A stretch of 64,000 nt of DNA from Turnera subulata (GCA_028386065.3 JAKUCV010002756.1:79342-143341); one strand, 5' to 3'; positions 10,304 through 21,052 are shown, counted from the first letter of the stretch. Translations and numbers: made by a program. The notes: generated by a model not told the origin, from the sequence alone.

Positions 10304-10629
10304 TATCTACACACAACACTTCACTCTCTATTCAGATTACACACACAATTTCTTTGAGAAAGAAAGATACACGTCAAACACTAGTTCCAGCTCTCGGAAA
10401 TCCTGCAGCTAGCACTGCAGTTCGGGAGTGCTCGGGTTGGTGATCGTGAGACGGTTGCTAGCTAGTTATTGACGGTCCGTGTGGATACCGTAGAGGAGTC
10501 AGATTTCTGTCCGGTTCTAGCTGATTCTACTCAACAGTTGAGTGAAAGAACTCGACCAATCCAGGTACGAATTTTGTTATTCGGTTTACTCTGTTTCACA
10601 TGGATCCTCCATGAGTTCCGGGCTTATAG

Positions 10630-10642
10630 TGGTAGCGGAGCC
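10630..10642 (+). other. PBS-like site TGGTAGCGGAGCC
   Basis: Follows the 5' LTR. It resembles the initiator tRNA-Met primer site TGGTATCAGAGCC with two changes. The same 13-mer is next to the LTRs of Copia 2 and the TRIM. Confidence 0.65.
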
Positions 10643-10930
10643 TCTTGTGAAACGCTAAGCTGAATATGTTGTGCATATGTATGATATGCTCACGTTAATG
10701 TATGTGATATGTTGAGTTCGATTTGGCATATGTCATATGTTGAGTTTCAATTTTGTATAAGTGATATATGTTGAAGAAGGTTTTGTCAAAAGTGTTTTGA
10801 CAACGAGTACTTGATTGGTATGTGATATCAATCAAGGGTTTCTTGGTAGTAAGTCGAATGAGTTCGACAAAGATAAATCGATTATCGGTTTTCGTATAGA
10901 ACGATTGTCGTTCTAGTGCAGCAAGGCCTA

Positions 10931-11496
10931 AACATCGATATTTGTTAGACAAACATCGATGTTCACATGAAGATTTGCCTTGGCCAAATCTTGTAAACAT
11001 CGATTTTGTGAGATAAACATCGATGTTTTCATGAAGATTGGTTTTGGCAGAATCTTGAAACATCGATGATGTGAGACAAACATCGATGTTCTCATGAAAA
11101 GTGGCCTTGGCAAAATTCTCAAACATCGATGTTCATGGATTAAACATCGATGTTCAAGAGTTCTGTCAAATTGGTTTGAGATTCCAGAATTTTCAAACAT
11201 CGATGTCTAAGATCAAACATCGATGTTCTTGAGTTCCAGAATTCTCAAACATCGATGTTTAAAAGTTAAACATCGATATTTCAAAATACTGCCAGAAGTC
11301 TTGAACTTTCAGAACTCTCAAACATCGATGTTTAAGAGTTAGACATCGATGTTCTTGAGCTCTGCCAAATAGTTTGGAGTTCCAGATTTTCAAAACATCG
11401 ATGTTGAAGTTTAAACATCGATGTTCTTGAGCACTGCCAAGTAGTTGGGAGAATCAAATTCTCAAAACATCGATGTTCAAGGTAGACATCGATGTT
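10931..11496. repeat. Palindrome array A: nine pairs of AACATCGATGTT
   Basis: Eighteen copies (some with one mismatch) start at 10931/10952, 10996/11016, 11059/11079, 11122/11143, 11196/11216, 11248/11269, 11321/11342, 11394/11414 and 11466/11485. Within a pair the starts are 19-21 bp apart. Pair starts advance by 65, 63, 63, 74, 52, 73, 73 and 72 bp. The gaps share TGCCAA/TTGGCA-like words and CTTGAG. The array lies in the untranslated leader between the 5' LTR and gag. No coding content is intended; open frames across it are a by-product of the repeat. Confidence 0.95.
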
Positions 11497-11529
11497 CTCA
11501 TGTATTTTTGGCTTCCAAATTTATAAAAC

Positions 11530-12065
11530 ATCAATATATGCTTTGTTAATTACATGCATTTGATGTATGAACATATTGTGTTGATGTAAATATTAAATTC
11601 CTCCTGTGTTGCCATCCATTGATAAGCACTCATCATTGCTTAGATCAACACTTGGTAGGTTTTGCCAAAGCAAGGTGCCAATGTTTATCCTAGAAAGGTG
11701 CGATGGGATAATTGTAATATTCGAACTGCTTATTATGGGTTGAACTTAACTAGGTCATCTCAATAGGGTTGAGGACTTAGAGGCAAAGAGTTGAGCTAAG
11801 TCTAAGAGATAGACAAGAACAAGTGTTGTTCACTCAACTATTCAAGAGTTACATGAGATGTAATTGACAAGAGTTGTCTACCTAAATAAATATGATGTAA
11901 GCGATCAGCCAAAGCTGACTTATCTTGGAGTGAAATATGGATCTTGGCCTACTTATCATTATTTTGATTCATAGTAGGAGCATCATTTAACAGAATTCCT
12001 TGTTAAATGATTTTATATATGCATGACTCTTATTTGTGTGAGTTGATCATTATTGTAGATTAATC
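11530..12065 (+). other. Leader of Copia 1 before gag, no gene seen
   Basis: Non-coding leader between the palindrome array and the gag start at 12066. A degenerate AACATCAATAT copy lies at about 11527. No other structure recognised. Confidence 0.5.
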
Positions 12066-12976
12066 ATGGCACAAAACACAAGTACACTATCACTGCGATC
12101 TGTCCTTGGAAGGAAAAACTTAATGGGAATAACTTCTTTAAGTGGCATCGCAATTTGAGGATAGTCCTCAAACAAGAAAAGAAATTGTATGTCCTCGAAG
12201 GGCCTGTTCCTAATGAACCGGCACCTACTGCTCCTAGGGCAGAAAGGGATGCTTACAAGAAGCATATTGATGATGCATTGGATGTTGCGTGCCTTATACT
12301 TGTTACCATGGATTCTGAGCTTCAGAAGCAGCATGAGAACTTGGGTGCTTTCGATATGATCATTGTGGACTTTTACGAGAAACTTCTCGTTCGATCCTTA
12401 CTCTCCATATTCTGGAGTTTCCGTAATAAGGTTACGTTCTACCGACTCAGTAGTGGATAGTCTGGAGTACACGAGTTTTACTAACCTATGTAACTCTCGG
12501 AACTTCCGGACCCAAAAGGAAACGTTTCTCTCAACCGGCAACTAGATCAGGACGTTAGCAAGCCGGATAGTTATAGCCAATTTGTCATGAATTTCAATAT
12601 GAATCACCTTGACAAAACCTTGTCTGAGTTGCTTAACATGTTAGGAACAGTTGAGCAACAGATCAAGGCAAATAAATCTAACAGCATATTGATAGTTGAA
12701 AATAGCAAAGGAAAGGGAAAAGGCAAGAAGAAGAAATCTGCCAAAAAATTTGGTTCATCTTCTTCACAAGTGCCGAAACCCAAAGGCGGTGTTACAAAGG
12801 GAGGAAAATGTTTCCATTGCAAGAAACCTGACCATTGGAAGCGTAACTGCCCTATTTACCTTGAAGACATGAAGAAACAGATGGGAAGTAACACTTCTGG
12901 TTTAGGTATTTTTGTTATTAGATATCGGATGTGGTTCTCGCATTTGTGTAAATGTGTAGGATCTGAGAAAGAGTAG
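12066..12976 (+). pseudogene. Copia 1 gag relic with CCHC zinc knuckle
   Basis: Begins ATG at 12066 (MAQNTST), shifts frame near 12150, and continues as a gag-like segment (WHRNLRIVLKQEKKLYVLEG) to about 12400. A second open piece at 12587-12976 has a Lys-rich stretch and a zinc knuckle, CFHCKKPDHWKRNC (C-x2-C-x4-H-x4-C). Stops and frameshifts mean no functional capsid protein can be made. The order of motifs fits a Copia gag. Confidence 0.8.
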
Positions 12977-13226
12977 AAGATTAGCAAAGGGTGAGACAGA
13001 TCTGCGCATTTGAAATGGAGCAGGAGTTGCTGCATTAGCCGTAGCAACTTACTATCTATCCTTGCCGAGTGGTTTGGTTTTAGAACTTGACGATTGTTAT
13101 TATGTACCTCCCATAAGCAAGAATTTAATTTTTGTTTCTTGTCTGGACAAGAAGAGTTTTTCATTTGTAATAAAGAACAACTGTTGTTCTATTTAAATCA
13201 ATGATATATATTATGGTGGTGCATAT

Positions 13227-14200
13227 TTGAGCAATGGTTTGTACGTTCTAAACCTAGAAACACCAATCTACAACATTAATACGAAGAAGGTTAGATTAAA
13301 TGATTCTAATGAAACCTATCTCTGGCATTGTCGATTGGGCCACATAAATGAGACTCGTATTTCTAAACTCCATAAAGAAGGACTTTTAGACTCATTTGAT
13401 TTTGAATCATATGAGACATGTGAGTCATGTTTATTAGGCAAAATGACGAAGGCTCCTTTTGCTGGTAAAGGTGAAAGAGCTTCGGACTTGTTAGGTCTTA
13501 TACATTCTGATGTATGCAGACCTATGTCAACACAGGCTAGAGGTGGATTTCAATACTTCATTACATTTACTGATGATTACAGCAGATATGGCTATTTGTA
13601 TCCAATGAAACACAAGTTAGAATCCTTTGAAAAGTTCAAAGAATTCAAGAATGAAGTAAAGAATCAACTCGGAAAGAGTATTAAAATGCTTCGATCTGAT
13701 CGAGGAGGTGAATACTTAGATCGAGATTTTCTTGATCATCTAAAGGAATGTGGTATAGTATCACAACTTACTCCACTAGGAACACCTCAATGGAATGGTG
13801 TATCTGAAAGGAGGAATAAAACTTTTGTTAGACATGGTTCATTCTATGAAGAGTCAAGCTGACCTTCCTCCTTCATTTTGGGGACATGCATTATTGAGTG
13901 CTGCATTTACACTTAACCGTGTTCCATCTAAATCGGTTGAAAAGACACCATATGAGATATGGACTGGGAAGCGTCCCAATTTGTCTTTTATGAGGATTTG
14001 GGGTTGTGAAGCTTTCGTGAGACGAGAAGCATCAGATAAACTCGGCCCTAAATCTGACAAATGCCTTTTTGTTGGATATCCTAAGGTAACTAAGGATATT
14101 ATTTCTATAATTCCACAGAGCAAAAGGTGTTTGTTCCTCATACTGCTATTTTTCCAGAAAGAGAATTTATTTCTAGAGAGATCAGTGGGAGGAAAATAGA
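13227..14200 (+). pseudogene. Copia 1 integrase relic
   Basis: The frame 13227-13862 carries the GAG-pre-integrase HHCC motif (WHCRLGHINE, CESCLLGKM) and the catalytic DDE core: D in IHSDV, D in RSDRGGEY and E in NGVSERRN. A frameshift near 13800-13860 moves the reading to 13795-14199, which holds the integrase C-terminal part (FWGHALLSAAFTLNRVPSKS; KCLFVGYP). Catalytic residues are present but the frame is broken. Confidence 0.85.
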
Positions 14201-15674
14201 ACTCGAAGAAGTTCAAGATATAGAGGCTAAGATGAAACAAGGACAGGAACCACAAGCTGTTGTGGGTAAGAATCTTGTACCTGTAACACATGGACCGCGC
14301 AGGTCTGATAGGACTCGATATGAGCCTGAGAGATATGGATTTCTTTTGACTCATACCGGAGTCGTGATGCTCATAGAAGAAGATGAGCCCACTTCCTATC
14401 AGCAGGCAATTACGGGTCCAGACTCTGAGAAGTGGCTAGAAGCCATGAATTCTGAGATGGAATCCATGTATGAAAACAAGGTATGGACCTTGGTTGATCC
14501 ACCTGAAGGGGTAAAACCCATAGGGTGCAAATGGGTCTTTAAGAAAAAGACCGACATGAATGGTAATGTGATTACCTTTAAAGGGCGATTGGTTGCGAAA
14601 GGTTTCAAGCAAGTTCATGGTATTGACTATGATGAAACTTTCTCGCCAGTTGCCATGGTTAAATCTTTCCGGATTCTATTGGCTATAGCAGCATACCATG
14701 ATTATGAGATATGGCAAATAGATGTCAAAACTGCTTTCCTTAATGGAAATCTTTTGGAGGATGTGTACATGACACAACCTGAATGTTTTGTCTCTCTAGA
14801 GAATGCTAATAAGGTATGCAAATTGCAAAGATCCATTTATGGATTGATACAAGCTTCTAGGAGTTGGAATCCTCATTTTAATGAAGTGATTAAAGAGTTT
14901 GGTTTCAATAAAAATGAAGAAGAGCCATGTGTTTACAAGAATGTTAGTGGGAGCACTATCATTTTCTTGCTGTTGTATGTTGACGACATTGTACTCAGAC
15001 ACTATAGTCTGTAAAGACTTGGTTAGAAAAGAATTTCTCAATGAAGGAATTAGGAGAAGTTGCCTATGTGTTAGGCATAAAGATCTATAGAGATAGATCC
15101 AAAAGACTTCTTGGACTAAGTGCAAGTACATACATTGACAAGGTACTAAAGAGGTTTAGCATGCAAGTTTCCAAGAAAGGTTTCTTGCCCATGTCACATG
15201 GCATATCTCTCTCAAAGAATCAATGTCTTAGTACATCTAAGGAGAAAGAGCAATGAGTAAGATCCCTTATGCATCTGCAATAGGATCTATCATGTATGTC
15301 ATGCTGTGTACACGACCGGATGTCACATATGCTTTGAGTGTCACAAGCAGATATCAATCTGATCCCGGTGAGGGTCACTGGACAGCGGTTAAGACATTCT
15401 TAAGTACTTGAGAAGGACTAAGGATGCATTCCTTGTATACGGAAGCGTTGATGAGCTTGTTGTAAAGGGTTACACAGATGCTAGCTTCCAAACCGTCAGG
15501 GATGACTTTAGATCGCAATCAGGTTATGTGTTTTGTCTTGGAGGCAATGTGAGGCTGTGCAAAGTTCCTTCTGAGAACAATGTAGCAGATCGTTTAACAA
15601 AGTCGCTCACACAGCAGAAGCATGATGGTCATGCTGCATCCATTGGTATTAGATACATGGATGATTGGCTTTAG
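14127..15674 (+). pseudogene. Copia 1 reverse transcriptase and RNase H relic
   Basis: The open piece 14127-15014 contains the Copia RT (WVFKKKTDMNG, GFKQVHGIDYDETFSPV, DVKTAFLNG) and the catalytic box LLYVDDIV at its end. Frameshifts follow. Pieces at 15041-15256 and 15281-15674 show RNase H segments (YASAIGSIMYV-like, VKGYTDASF, then ENNVADRLTKSL at the end). The ORF stops shortly before the polypurine tract and 3' LTR. Confidence 0.87.
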
Positions 15675-15677
15675 TGC

Positions 15678-17176
15678 AAATGGGAGAATGTTAGTGTAAT
15701 ATGCCCAAAAGCCAATCAATGGATGATTGTATGTAGTCATGTATATACATTAAGGTTATTCCAATAAATATGTTTATGTGATAAACGCTTGCACATATTT
15801 ATAACCCTAGAATATTTTACATTCTTAAATGTCCCTAGTCGATTATTATTATGGATGGGTTGTAATAATAAATTATGACAAGCGTATGTTGAGAATTATA
15901 TGAGATATGAATTCTACTTACGGGTACAAGTTAGCGAACTTGTGGACTGGACCGACCCAACATAAGAACACTACATGGAAACATTATATGATTGTCATTA
16001 GTGGTTCTTATATGTATTGTCCTTAGACCTGAGAACATCAATGTTTCCAACATGTGAGTCATATACTTTGATATTACTCTTGGCTATTCATAACTGAGTA
16101 GACCTTAGTGTAATCATTGGGTATATGATATAATGTGTAGTGGGTTTTGTATGATCAAGATGGGATTCGTTCAACCCTTATAACGGGTATATTATTATAT
16201 GGGCCTCTTGATAGAGTTGAACTGTAAATACATGGCCATGCTCGGATTAAATGATGTGGTGATATCATTAGTATCCGTTTTACACAGTTAACTCGGTGAT
16301 CAAGAAACGTTGGATCAAACATATGCGAGATTGACATATTTCATGTCTCGTGTTTGTTCTTGATAATGGGACGAAAGGAAGATGACATGTTTCCGAGGCA
16401 TTATGAATCAGTATTGATCTTGTCGTTTGGGTAGCAATGATATGTTGCTAGACGCCGCTCATTGTTTATAGTTGTAAATGAGTTTACAATTATTGCCAAA
16501 CGTAACAAGTGCCTACAGGGTCACACACTTAGAACTGTTGATTCGAGCTGGTGGTTAAACCAATGTTGGACCATGGTTCGACCAGGTCGTTTTGGGTTCA
16601 TTTGGTTCACTATTTATCAGAATTGTTGAACCAGAATTAATGCCATATAATGTGAAATCCTATTAATGTTTAGTGGAGCATTAAGGCATAGTGGAGACAA
16701 GATTAGACTTAAAGCATAGTCATGATGGATAATGCATGATGATGTTGGCCATTTGTCTCATTAATCTATGCATTAATTGTGTGTATAAATAGAGGTTTAT
16801 AATCAGATTATCTACACACAACACTTCACTCTCTTTTCAGATTACAGACACAATTTCATTGAAAAAGAAAGATACACATCAAACACTAGTTCTAGCTCTA
16901 GAAAATCCTGCTGCTAGAAACGCAGTCCGAGAGTGCCCGGGTTGGTGATCGTGAGACGGTTGCTAGCTAGTTATCGACGGTTCGTGTGGATACCGTAGAG
17001 GAGTCGGATTTCTGTCCGGTTCTAGCTGATTCTACTCAACAGTTGACTGAAAGAACTCGACCAATCCAGGTACGAATTTTGTTATTCGGTTTACTCTGTT
17101 TCACATGGATCCTCCATGAGTTCCGAGCTTTCCGCTGCGCATATTGTTTCATTGTTTGCATGCCCGGATACTTTCA
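15678..17176 (+). repeat. Polypurine tract and 3' LTR of Copia 1
   Basis: The polypurine tract CAAATGGGAGAA precedes TG at 15689. The LTR runs 15689-17176 and ends GATACTTTCA followed by the TSD GAAAC (17177-17181). A related LTR at 63540-64000 ends with the same GGATACTT-CA type of sequence, which supports this border. The LTR is about 1.49 kb. Confidence 0.9.
16784..16793 (+). promoter_or_regulatory. LTR TATA box
   Basis: TATAAATAGA inside the 3' LTR, the likely core promoter of the Copia 1 family; the same site is present twice in the rearranged 5' LTR. Confidence 0.55.
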
Positions 17177-17276
17177 GAAACTTTGTGGGCGATGGATTGC
17201 AATTGCTCCTCAACAGTACCCAAACGGTGATTGGAAACCATTGCACCACCACCGATCGTGCGGCTCCGCCACCAAT
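17177..17276 (-). pseudogene. Gypsy gag start and PBS-like site
   Basis: On the minus strand an ATG at 17241 opens MVSNHRLGTVEEQLQSIAHK and continues in frame, across the Copia 1 insertion, into the frame at 7562. A PBS-like TGGTGGCGGAGCC lies at about 17262-17274, between the gag start and the LTR. This is the normal arrangement for a Gypsy element and shows that 6526-7562 is its downstream part. Confidence 0.75.
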
Positions 17277-17610
17277 TGTTATGGTTGAAGCCAAGAATTG
17301 ACGGTTTAAGAGAAGAGATTACGAAGAATTTGATGAGGAAATTGAAGAGAAGAGGAGAATAGAGTCAGAGAATTTCAAGAGAAGAGAAGAGGAAGAGAGT
17401 GTTTGGCAATCAATACGGTTATTTTCTCATTAATGATTTCTCTACTAACACATCCTATCTATATATTTATTTAACCACAATCTGTTACAACTCCCCTAGC
17501 AATACACGTCACACAACGAGTAACCATATGACACGTCAGACAACAAATTAACTAGACACTAACCTACTTACTAAACAACCCGTAGTCTACTGTCTCTTCT
17601 TTCTAGGCAT
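17277..17610 (-). repeat. 5' LTR of the Gypsy relic
   Basis: Minus-strand LTR whose inner end reads CCATAACA just before the PBS-like site. It is AG-rich in its R/U5-like part and has a TATA-like run (about 17459-17473). The outer border is approximate, near 17590-17613, where F-box-related sequence begins. No second LTR is visible in the window. Confidence 0.6.
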
Positions 17611-17729
17611 TGATTTGGCAATGACTTTAAGTTACGAAAGGGAGAGGTTTGATTCAGTTAGAGTGGACCTGTTAGTGAACCAGAAGCACTAATCTTGTAC
17701 TAATTAAATACCGTTTTTTTTTCTTTATC
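17611..17729 (-). pseudogene. Fragment of an F-box gene 3' exon
   Basis: About 60-80 bp starting near 17625 (AAGTTACGAAAG, GTTTGATTCAG) match the last exon of the F-box gene at 18312-19624 and the relic at 22975-23130. The following bases match 23140-23190. It is the stump of another tandem F-box copy cut by the Gypsy element. Confidence 0.6.
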
Positions 17730-17739
17730 TGTTCCCAAC

Positions 17740-17758
17740 TTTTTTTTTTTTATGCGAA
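17740..17758 (-). mobile_element. LINE tail-only insertion (19 nt)
   Basis: T-tract plus ATGCGAA, the complement of a TTCGCAT-A(n) LINE end. It is flanked by 10-bp TSDs TGTTCCCAAC (17730-17739) and TGTTCACAAC (17759-17768, one mismatch). The paralogous copy near 23205 has an uninterrupted CTGTTCACATC, i.e. the empty site. Confidence 0.75.
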
Positions 17759-17768
17759 TGTTCACAAC

Positions 17769-18311
17769 TTCTAGTATACACTTGACTAAATCCTCCTCAA
17801 GTGGAGCATCATCAAAATTGACTAACAGAGACCACAGTTCAAAGAATTACATCACCAAATGCGACAGCTTCCTCGTAGAAAAAAGTATCAATTACATCCC
17901 GGAAGGATCTTACGAGTGGACACAGTATCAGTTTGCAGAGAAACAAGCAAAAATATTAGCAGCCAAAAAGAAAACAGAAACATACATTTTTCGAATGAAG
18001 CAACTGCTCTGACCAGCATTAATTAATTAGAAACTCCTGAACAACGAACTATAACTAGCAAAACCAAGTTATTTTTTTTTTTATGATAACAGCAAAACCA
18101 AGTTAAAATCATTACATTGAGCGGTACGAAACAATTAAAAACCCTGGGATATAGCACTTTGTTACTAAAGTTGGGCAACAATATTGAACAGTTTACGGAT
18201 ACCGAATAGAAGGGTTGCATCAATATATTAAAACCAGAATAGAATAAGTAGACTAACCGAGTGTTCTAAACTACTAAGACTGAAACGAAGAAACATATAT
18301 GTCGGCGGCTA
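17769..18311. repeat. Spacer of the duplicated F-box unit
   Basis: About 480 bp that recur at 23215-23700 with many small changes. Open frames on the plus strand (17752-18012 and 23261-23455) read alike (SSKNYITKC, WTQYQFAEKQAK), but I do not recognise a protein and the second copy diverges at its ends. Probably shared untranslated or intergenic sequence between tandem F-box copies. Confidence 0.6.
18072..18090 (-). mobile_element. LINE tail-only insertion (19 nt)
   Basis: T-tract plus ATGATAAC, flanked by a perfect 15-bp TSD AGCAAAACCAAGTTA (18057-18071 and 18091-18105). In the paralogous spacer near 23485 the site AGCAAAAGCAAATTA occurs once and is uninterrupted. Confidence 0.85.
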
Positions 18312-19624
18312 TTACATAAATTCGAATTCCAGGTCTTGTGAATACTGAGTGCCACTGGTGAAGTAAGTCATTATTGTTGCAGGCACTACTCTCCGTGGGA
18401 ACGTGTATCGAAATTTCAAGGACTTCAAGTTGCGGAATGGAGAAGTTTGATTCTCAAGCAAACCACTCTCCTCAAGTGCCTATAAGACATCAAAATATCC
18501 AAATAAGTCAATCGCTTTAAGAAGAATTACTCCAATTTTTTTGGAGTCAACAGGTAAGTAGGGGTAGAAAAAGCATGAAGTACCTTAAGGTTTATAACGA
18601 GAGATTCCACGTTGCAAATCCCTTGCAAAACCTTGACCGACCTCTGACGGTATGTGTGGAGCCCTCCACGGACAACATTCAGGTCCGCGTGTCGTAGTGA
18701 AGGGAGATTAATCGACCAAAAATCATTAACCTCCCCGTTGTAGCGGGTAAAATAATACTCAAAAACCTTAAGGTTTGGCAAAGAAAGTTCCAGTAGTCCT
18801 ACATCTGTCACATTGTGAAATTTCAAGCTAACAATCTTGGGTCCCGTAATCTTCAGGTTTTCTCCTCCGAGTCTGCACCAGACGAGGGATAAGTTGGTGA
18901 GATTTGGGAAGATAATGAAAATATCAAAGCATCCTCGGAAAAAACCTGAAGTAGCTCGTACATTTTCAAGATGCAAGCTTGTGAGTCTAAGCATGGAATG
19001 ACCAAATGACGAGCGGCGAATATAAAGCAGTTCCAGGTGCAGGATTTCCAGAGTTGAAGAACCCGACGACAGGTCGGGCAGAAAGGCTGTTGCACGAAAG
19101 GCGGGAGAACCGATGACGAGTTCCCGTGCGCCGCGAGACAGGGCGTAACTGGTGAGCTGTGTTAACATTGTGGTGTCGAGACCGGCATAGTACCAGAATC
19201 TGTCTACCCTGCAATTCAGGCGGCGTTGCTCGGTCAATACGGCGCGCACAAAGTTGTGTAAGGATGAGTCTCGGGGGAAAGATTTGCGGTGGAAGGAGAG
19301 GTCTTGGACGGAAGTCCAGAGATGTCTCCACCGCTTGGAAAGTACAGAGGTCTGAACGGCGTTCTTGGTATCGTTCAGGCATACGAGGATATGGAGGAGT
19401 ATGCCGTCCGACAAGTTGCTCAGCCTGTCCGGCAATAAGGTGTTAGGTTCAGGTTTCCAGGATGTGAATTTTTTTGTTTCAATTGAGTAAATCCAGGATT
19501 TGATTTCTGAAGAAGAAGACGTGATGGGTTTCTTTATGGGTATTTGGCTAATTGTGGATGGCGGATGGCGATGGGGAGTGTTGACTTGGCTAGTACAAGA
19601 GGACTTAGATGCCCAACCACCCAT
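18312..19624 (-). CDS. F-box/FBD-type LRR protein, two exons, intact
   Basis: A predicted substrate receptor of an SCF (SKP1-CUL1-F-box) ubiquitin ligase. The best model is exon 1 at 19624-18584 and exon 2 at 18479-18312, joined in phase 0 across a 104-bp GT-AG intron, giving 402 residues. The F-box spans about residues 64-105 (LPDRLSNLSDGILLHIL ... SVLSKRWRHLW). Leucine-rich repeats characteristic of the F-box/FBD group follow (LTSLHLENV, FPNLTNLSLVWCRLGG, LSLPNLKVFEYY). Exon 2 encodes the end (LKSLKFRYTFPRR). Reading past the exon 1 donor would give a shorter, less conserved tail. The start ATG is followed by GGW. It is the only F-box gene here without a lesion. The substrate is unknown. 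Confidence 0.85.
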
Positions 19625-19639
19625 ATTTTCTTTGTTTCA

Positions 19640-19695
19640 GTTTACAAATCACTAGGGTTTTACCTTTAGGGCTTTACTTATATATATAGTGAACC
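19640..19695 (-). promoter_or_regulatory. TATA box and telo-box upstream of the F-box gene
   Basis: Reading the minus strand, a TATA run (about 19678-19690) lies some 55-65 bp before the ATG, and a telo-box AAACCCTA (about 19650-19660) lies between. Telo-boxes are common in plant 5' regions. The same arrangement, more degraded, is found upstream of the paralog near 30260-30305. Confidence 0.55.
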
Positions 19696-19699
19696 TAAC

Positions 19700-19970
19700 C
19701 CTTTGTATTATTGGCACTACTGTCCTCTGCGTACATATCAGATCTTTTATATATATGGGCTAACACCTTTTTTTTGTTCACTAGTTTCGCAATTACTTTG
19801 ATATTAACCATCCAGTCTTTAATTTTTTTTATTTTTCATCCTATGTAGGTTGACTATTGTAATTTTAATTTTTCTGATTTTGCACCCACGCGCATAATTT
19901 GTCTGATACATAATAACTCAGGATAATTTTTTTTCGTATAAAGTCACCCCAACTCTAAACGTCTAGGGGC
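19700..19970. other. Intergenic, no gene seen
   Basis: AT-rich sequence upstream of the F-box gene without recognisable coding or repeat structure. Confidence 0.5.
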
Positions 19971-20770
19971 GGATCCAGGAGGCCAGACCCCTTTAGAATC
20001 CAATACTTGTACGTTTTTTGTGGAAAGAAATACAGATCAACTATGGGAGTTAATATGGGAGTGGAGAGGGCCAACCCAAGTTGGTGCTTTCTTCCGGCTT
20101 CTTGCAAGCAACAGAATTTTGACTAACTCCTTCAGAGCATGGAGACACATGGCGGATATATATAAGTTCCTGTCTTCTATGTGGTCACGAGGTAGAATCA
20201 ACAATGCATGTAGTGAGGGATTGCCATTTTGCTGTTGATGTGTGGCTTGGTGTAAGCGACAACCAGGTGGAGGACAAATTGTTCTCTTTGGGTCTTCATG
20301 ATTGCCTCTTAGTGAATCTAAGAGCTAGAAATTAAGGATGATGGAGGTTGGTGTACAGTTTTTGCAGTTACTTGCTGGCTTTTATAGAAATGTAGGAACA
20401 AATTGGTTTTTGAGGAGGATGCAACACCGATCATCTCATCGACTAAAATTGTCCTTGCGGTGGCAAAGAGCTTTAAGGATGTGAAGTGAAGGGAATGGTT
20501 GGTGTGCGGCAGGGCCAGGACCCATGCTGCAAGACGACATAGATGGGTTGTGCCAATCTATGCTTCTTTCAAACTGAATGTGGCAAGGTTTTAGCCCCTG
20601 AATGATAATGGGCTGCATGTTGGTAGAGTGTGCAGGGATGGAAGCGGTCACTGGATCGCTGGTTTTGTGTTTAATGGCCAGGGGTGCAACAGATTCTAGG
20701 CGGATTTAACCGCAATAGAACAAAGCCTGATCTTTTAGAGAATGCTCGGTCTTTGATCAGTTTGTTTGGA
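19971..20770 (+). pseudogene. zf-RVT/RNase H fragment of another LINE type
   Basis: The frame from 20020 (QLWELIWEWRGPTQVGAFFR, MADIYKF) matches the zf-RVT region of plant LINE-like reverse transcriptases. It is followed, in shifting frames, by a MHVVRDCHFAVDVW segment and near 20640 by a DGSGHWIAGFVFN segment typical of the RVT_3-type RNase H. Many stops are present. This lineage has RNase H and so differs from the RRM-type LINEs elsewhere in the window. Confidence 0.65.
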
Positions 20771-21052
20771 ATCAGAAGCTTTTGATATTTTGAACTAGGG
20801 CAAAATAACTTGGATACTAGTTCAATTGCTTAAACGCGCCCCATAAGACTCGATCTGCAAAATTCAAATTTTAGTTCTTTGATTTTAAACTCACTTCTTT
20901 TTTACAAAAATTACTTTAATCCTTTCTTTCTGCAGTTTGGATTCCTTTACAACTGTACTGAGTTATGTCAATCTCCATAACCGAGCAAACACTATATGTT
21001 GCCTCCATTATTGAAAAGTAATAATTAAGAAACAATATCTAACAAAGCAACA
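20771..21052. other. Intergenic, no gene seen
   Basis: Non-coding, AT-rich; nothing recognised before the LINE tail at 21053. Confidence 0.4.

Larger units (their letters stand above)
7563..10629 (+). repeat. 5' LTR of Copia 1, enlarged to about 3 kb
   Basis: Starts TGTTAGCGTAATATGCCC, like the 3' LTR at 15689. Positions 7563-8729 and about 10113-10620 together cover the LTR. Between them lies a TIR element, and 8545-8729 is repeated at 10113-10303. Compared with the 3' LTR the last 50 or so bases (from about 10625, including the TTCCGCTGCGC segment) are missing before the PBS, so this LTR has a terminal deletion. Confidence 0.85.
7563..17176 (+). mobile_element. Ty1/Copia retrotransposon (Copia 1), degenerate
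   Basis: A 9.6 kb element in the order 5' LTR, PBS-like site, palindrome array, gag, integrase, RT/RNase H, polypurine tract and 3' LTR. The order integrase before RT is diagnostic of Copia. The 5-bp TSD GAAAC flanks it. It interrupts the gag ORF of a minus-strand Gypsy relic; removing the element and one TSD joins the two Gypsy halves in frame. The coding part is broken by several frameshifts and stops. The 5' LTR is enlarged by an insertion and a duplication. Confidence 0.93.

Noticed and set aside
10550..10610. End of the Copia 1 LTR placed where the two LTRs stop matching (about 17125 in the 3' LTR)
   Set aside because: The TSD GAAAC and the matching end of the related LTR at 63540 show that the 3' LTR extends to 17176; the 5' LTR has lost that end.
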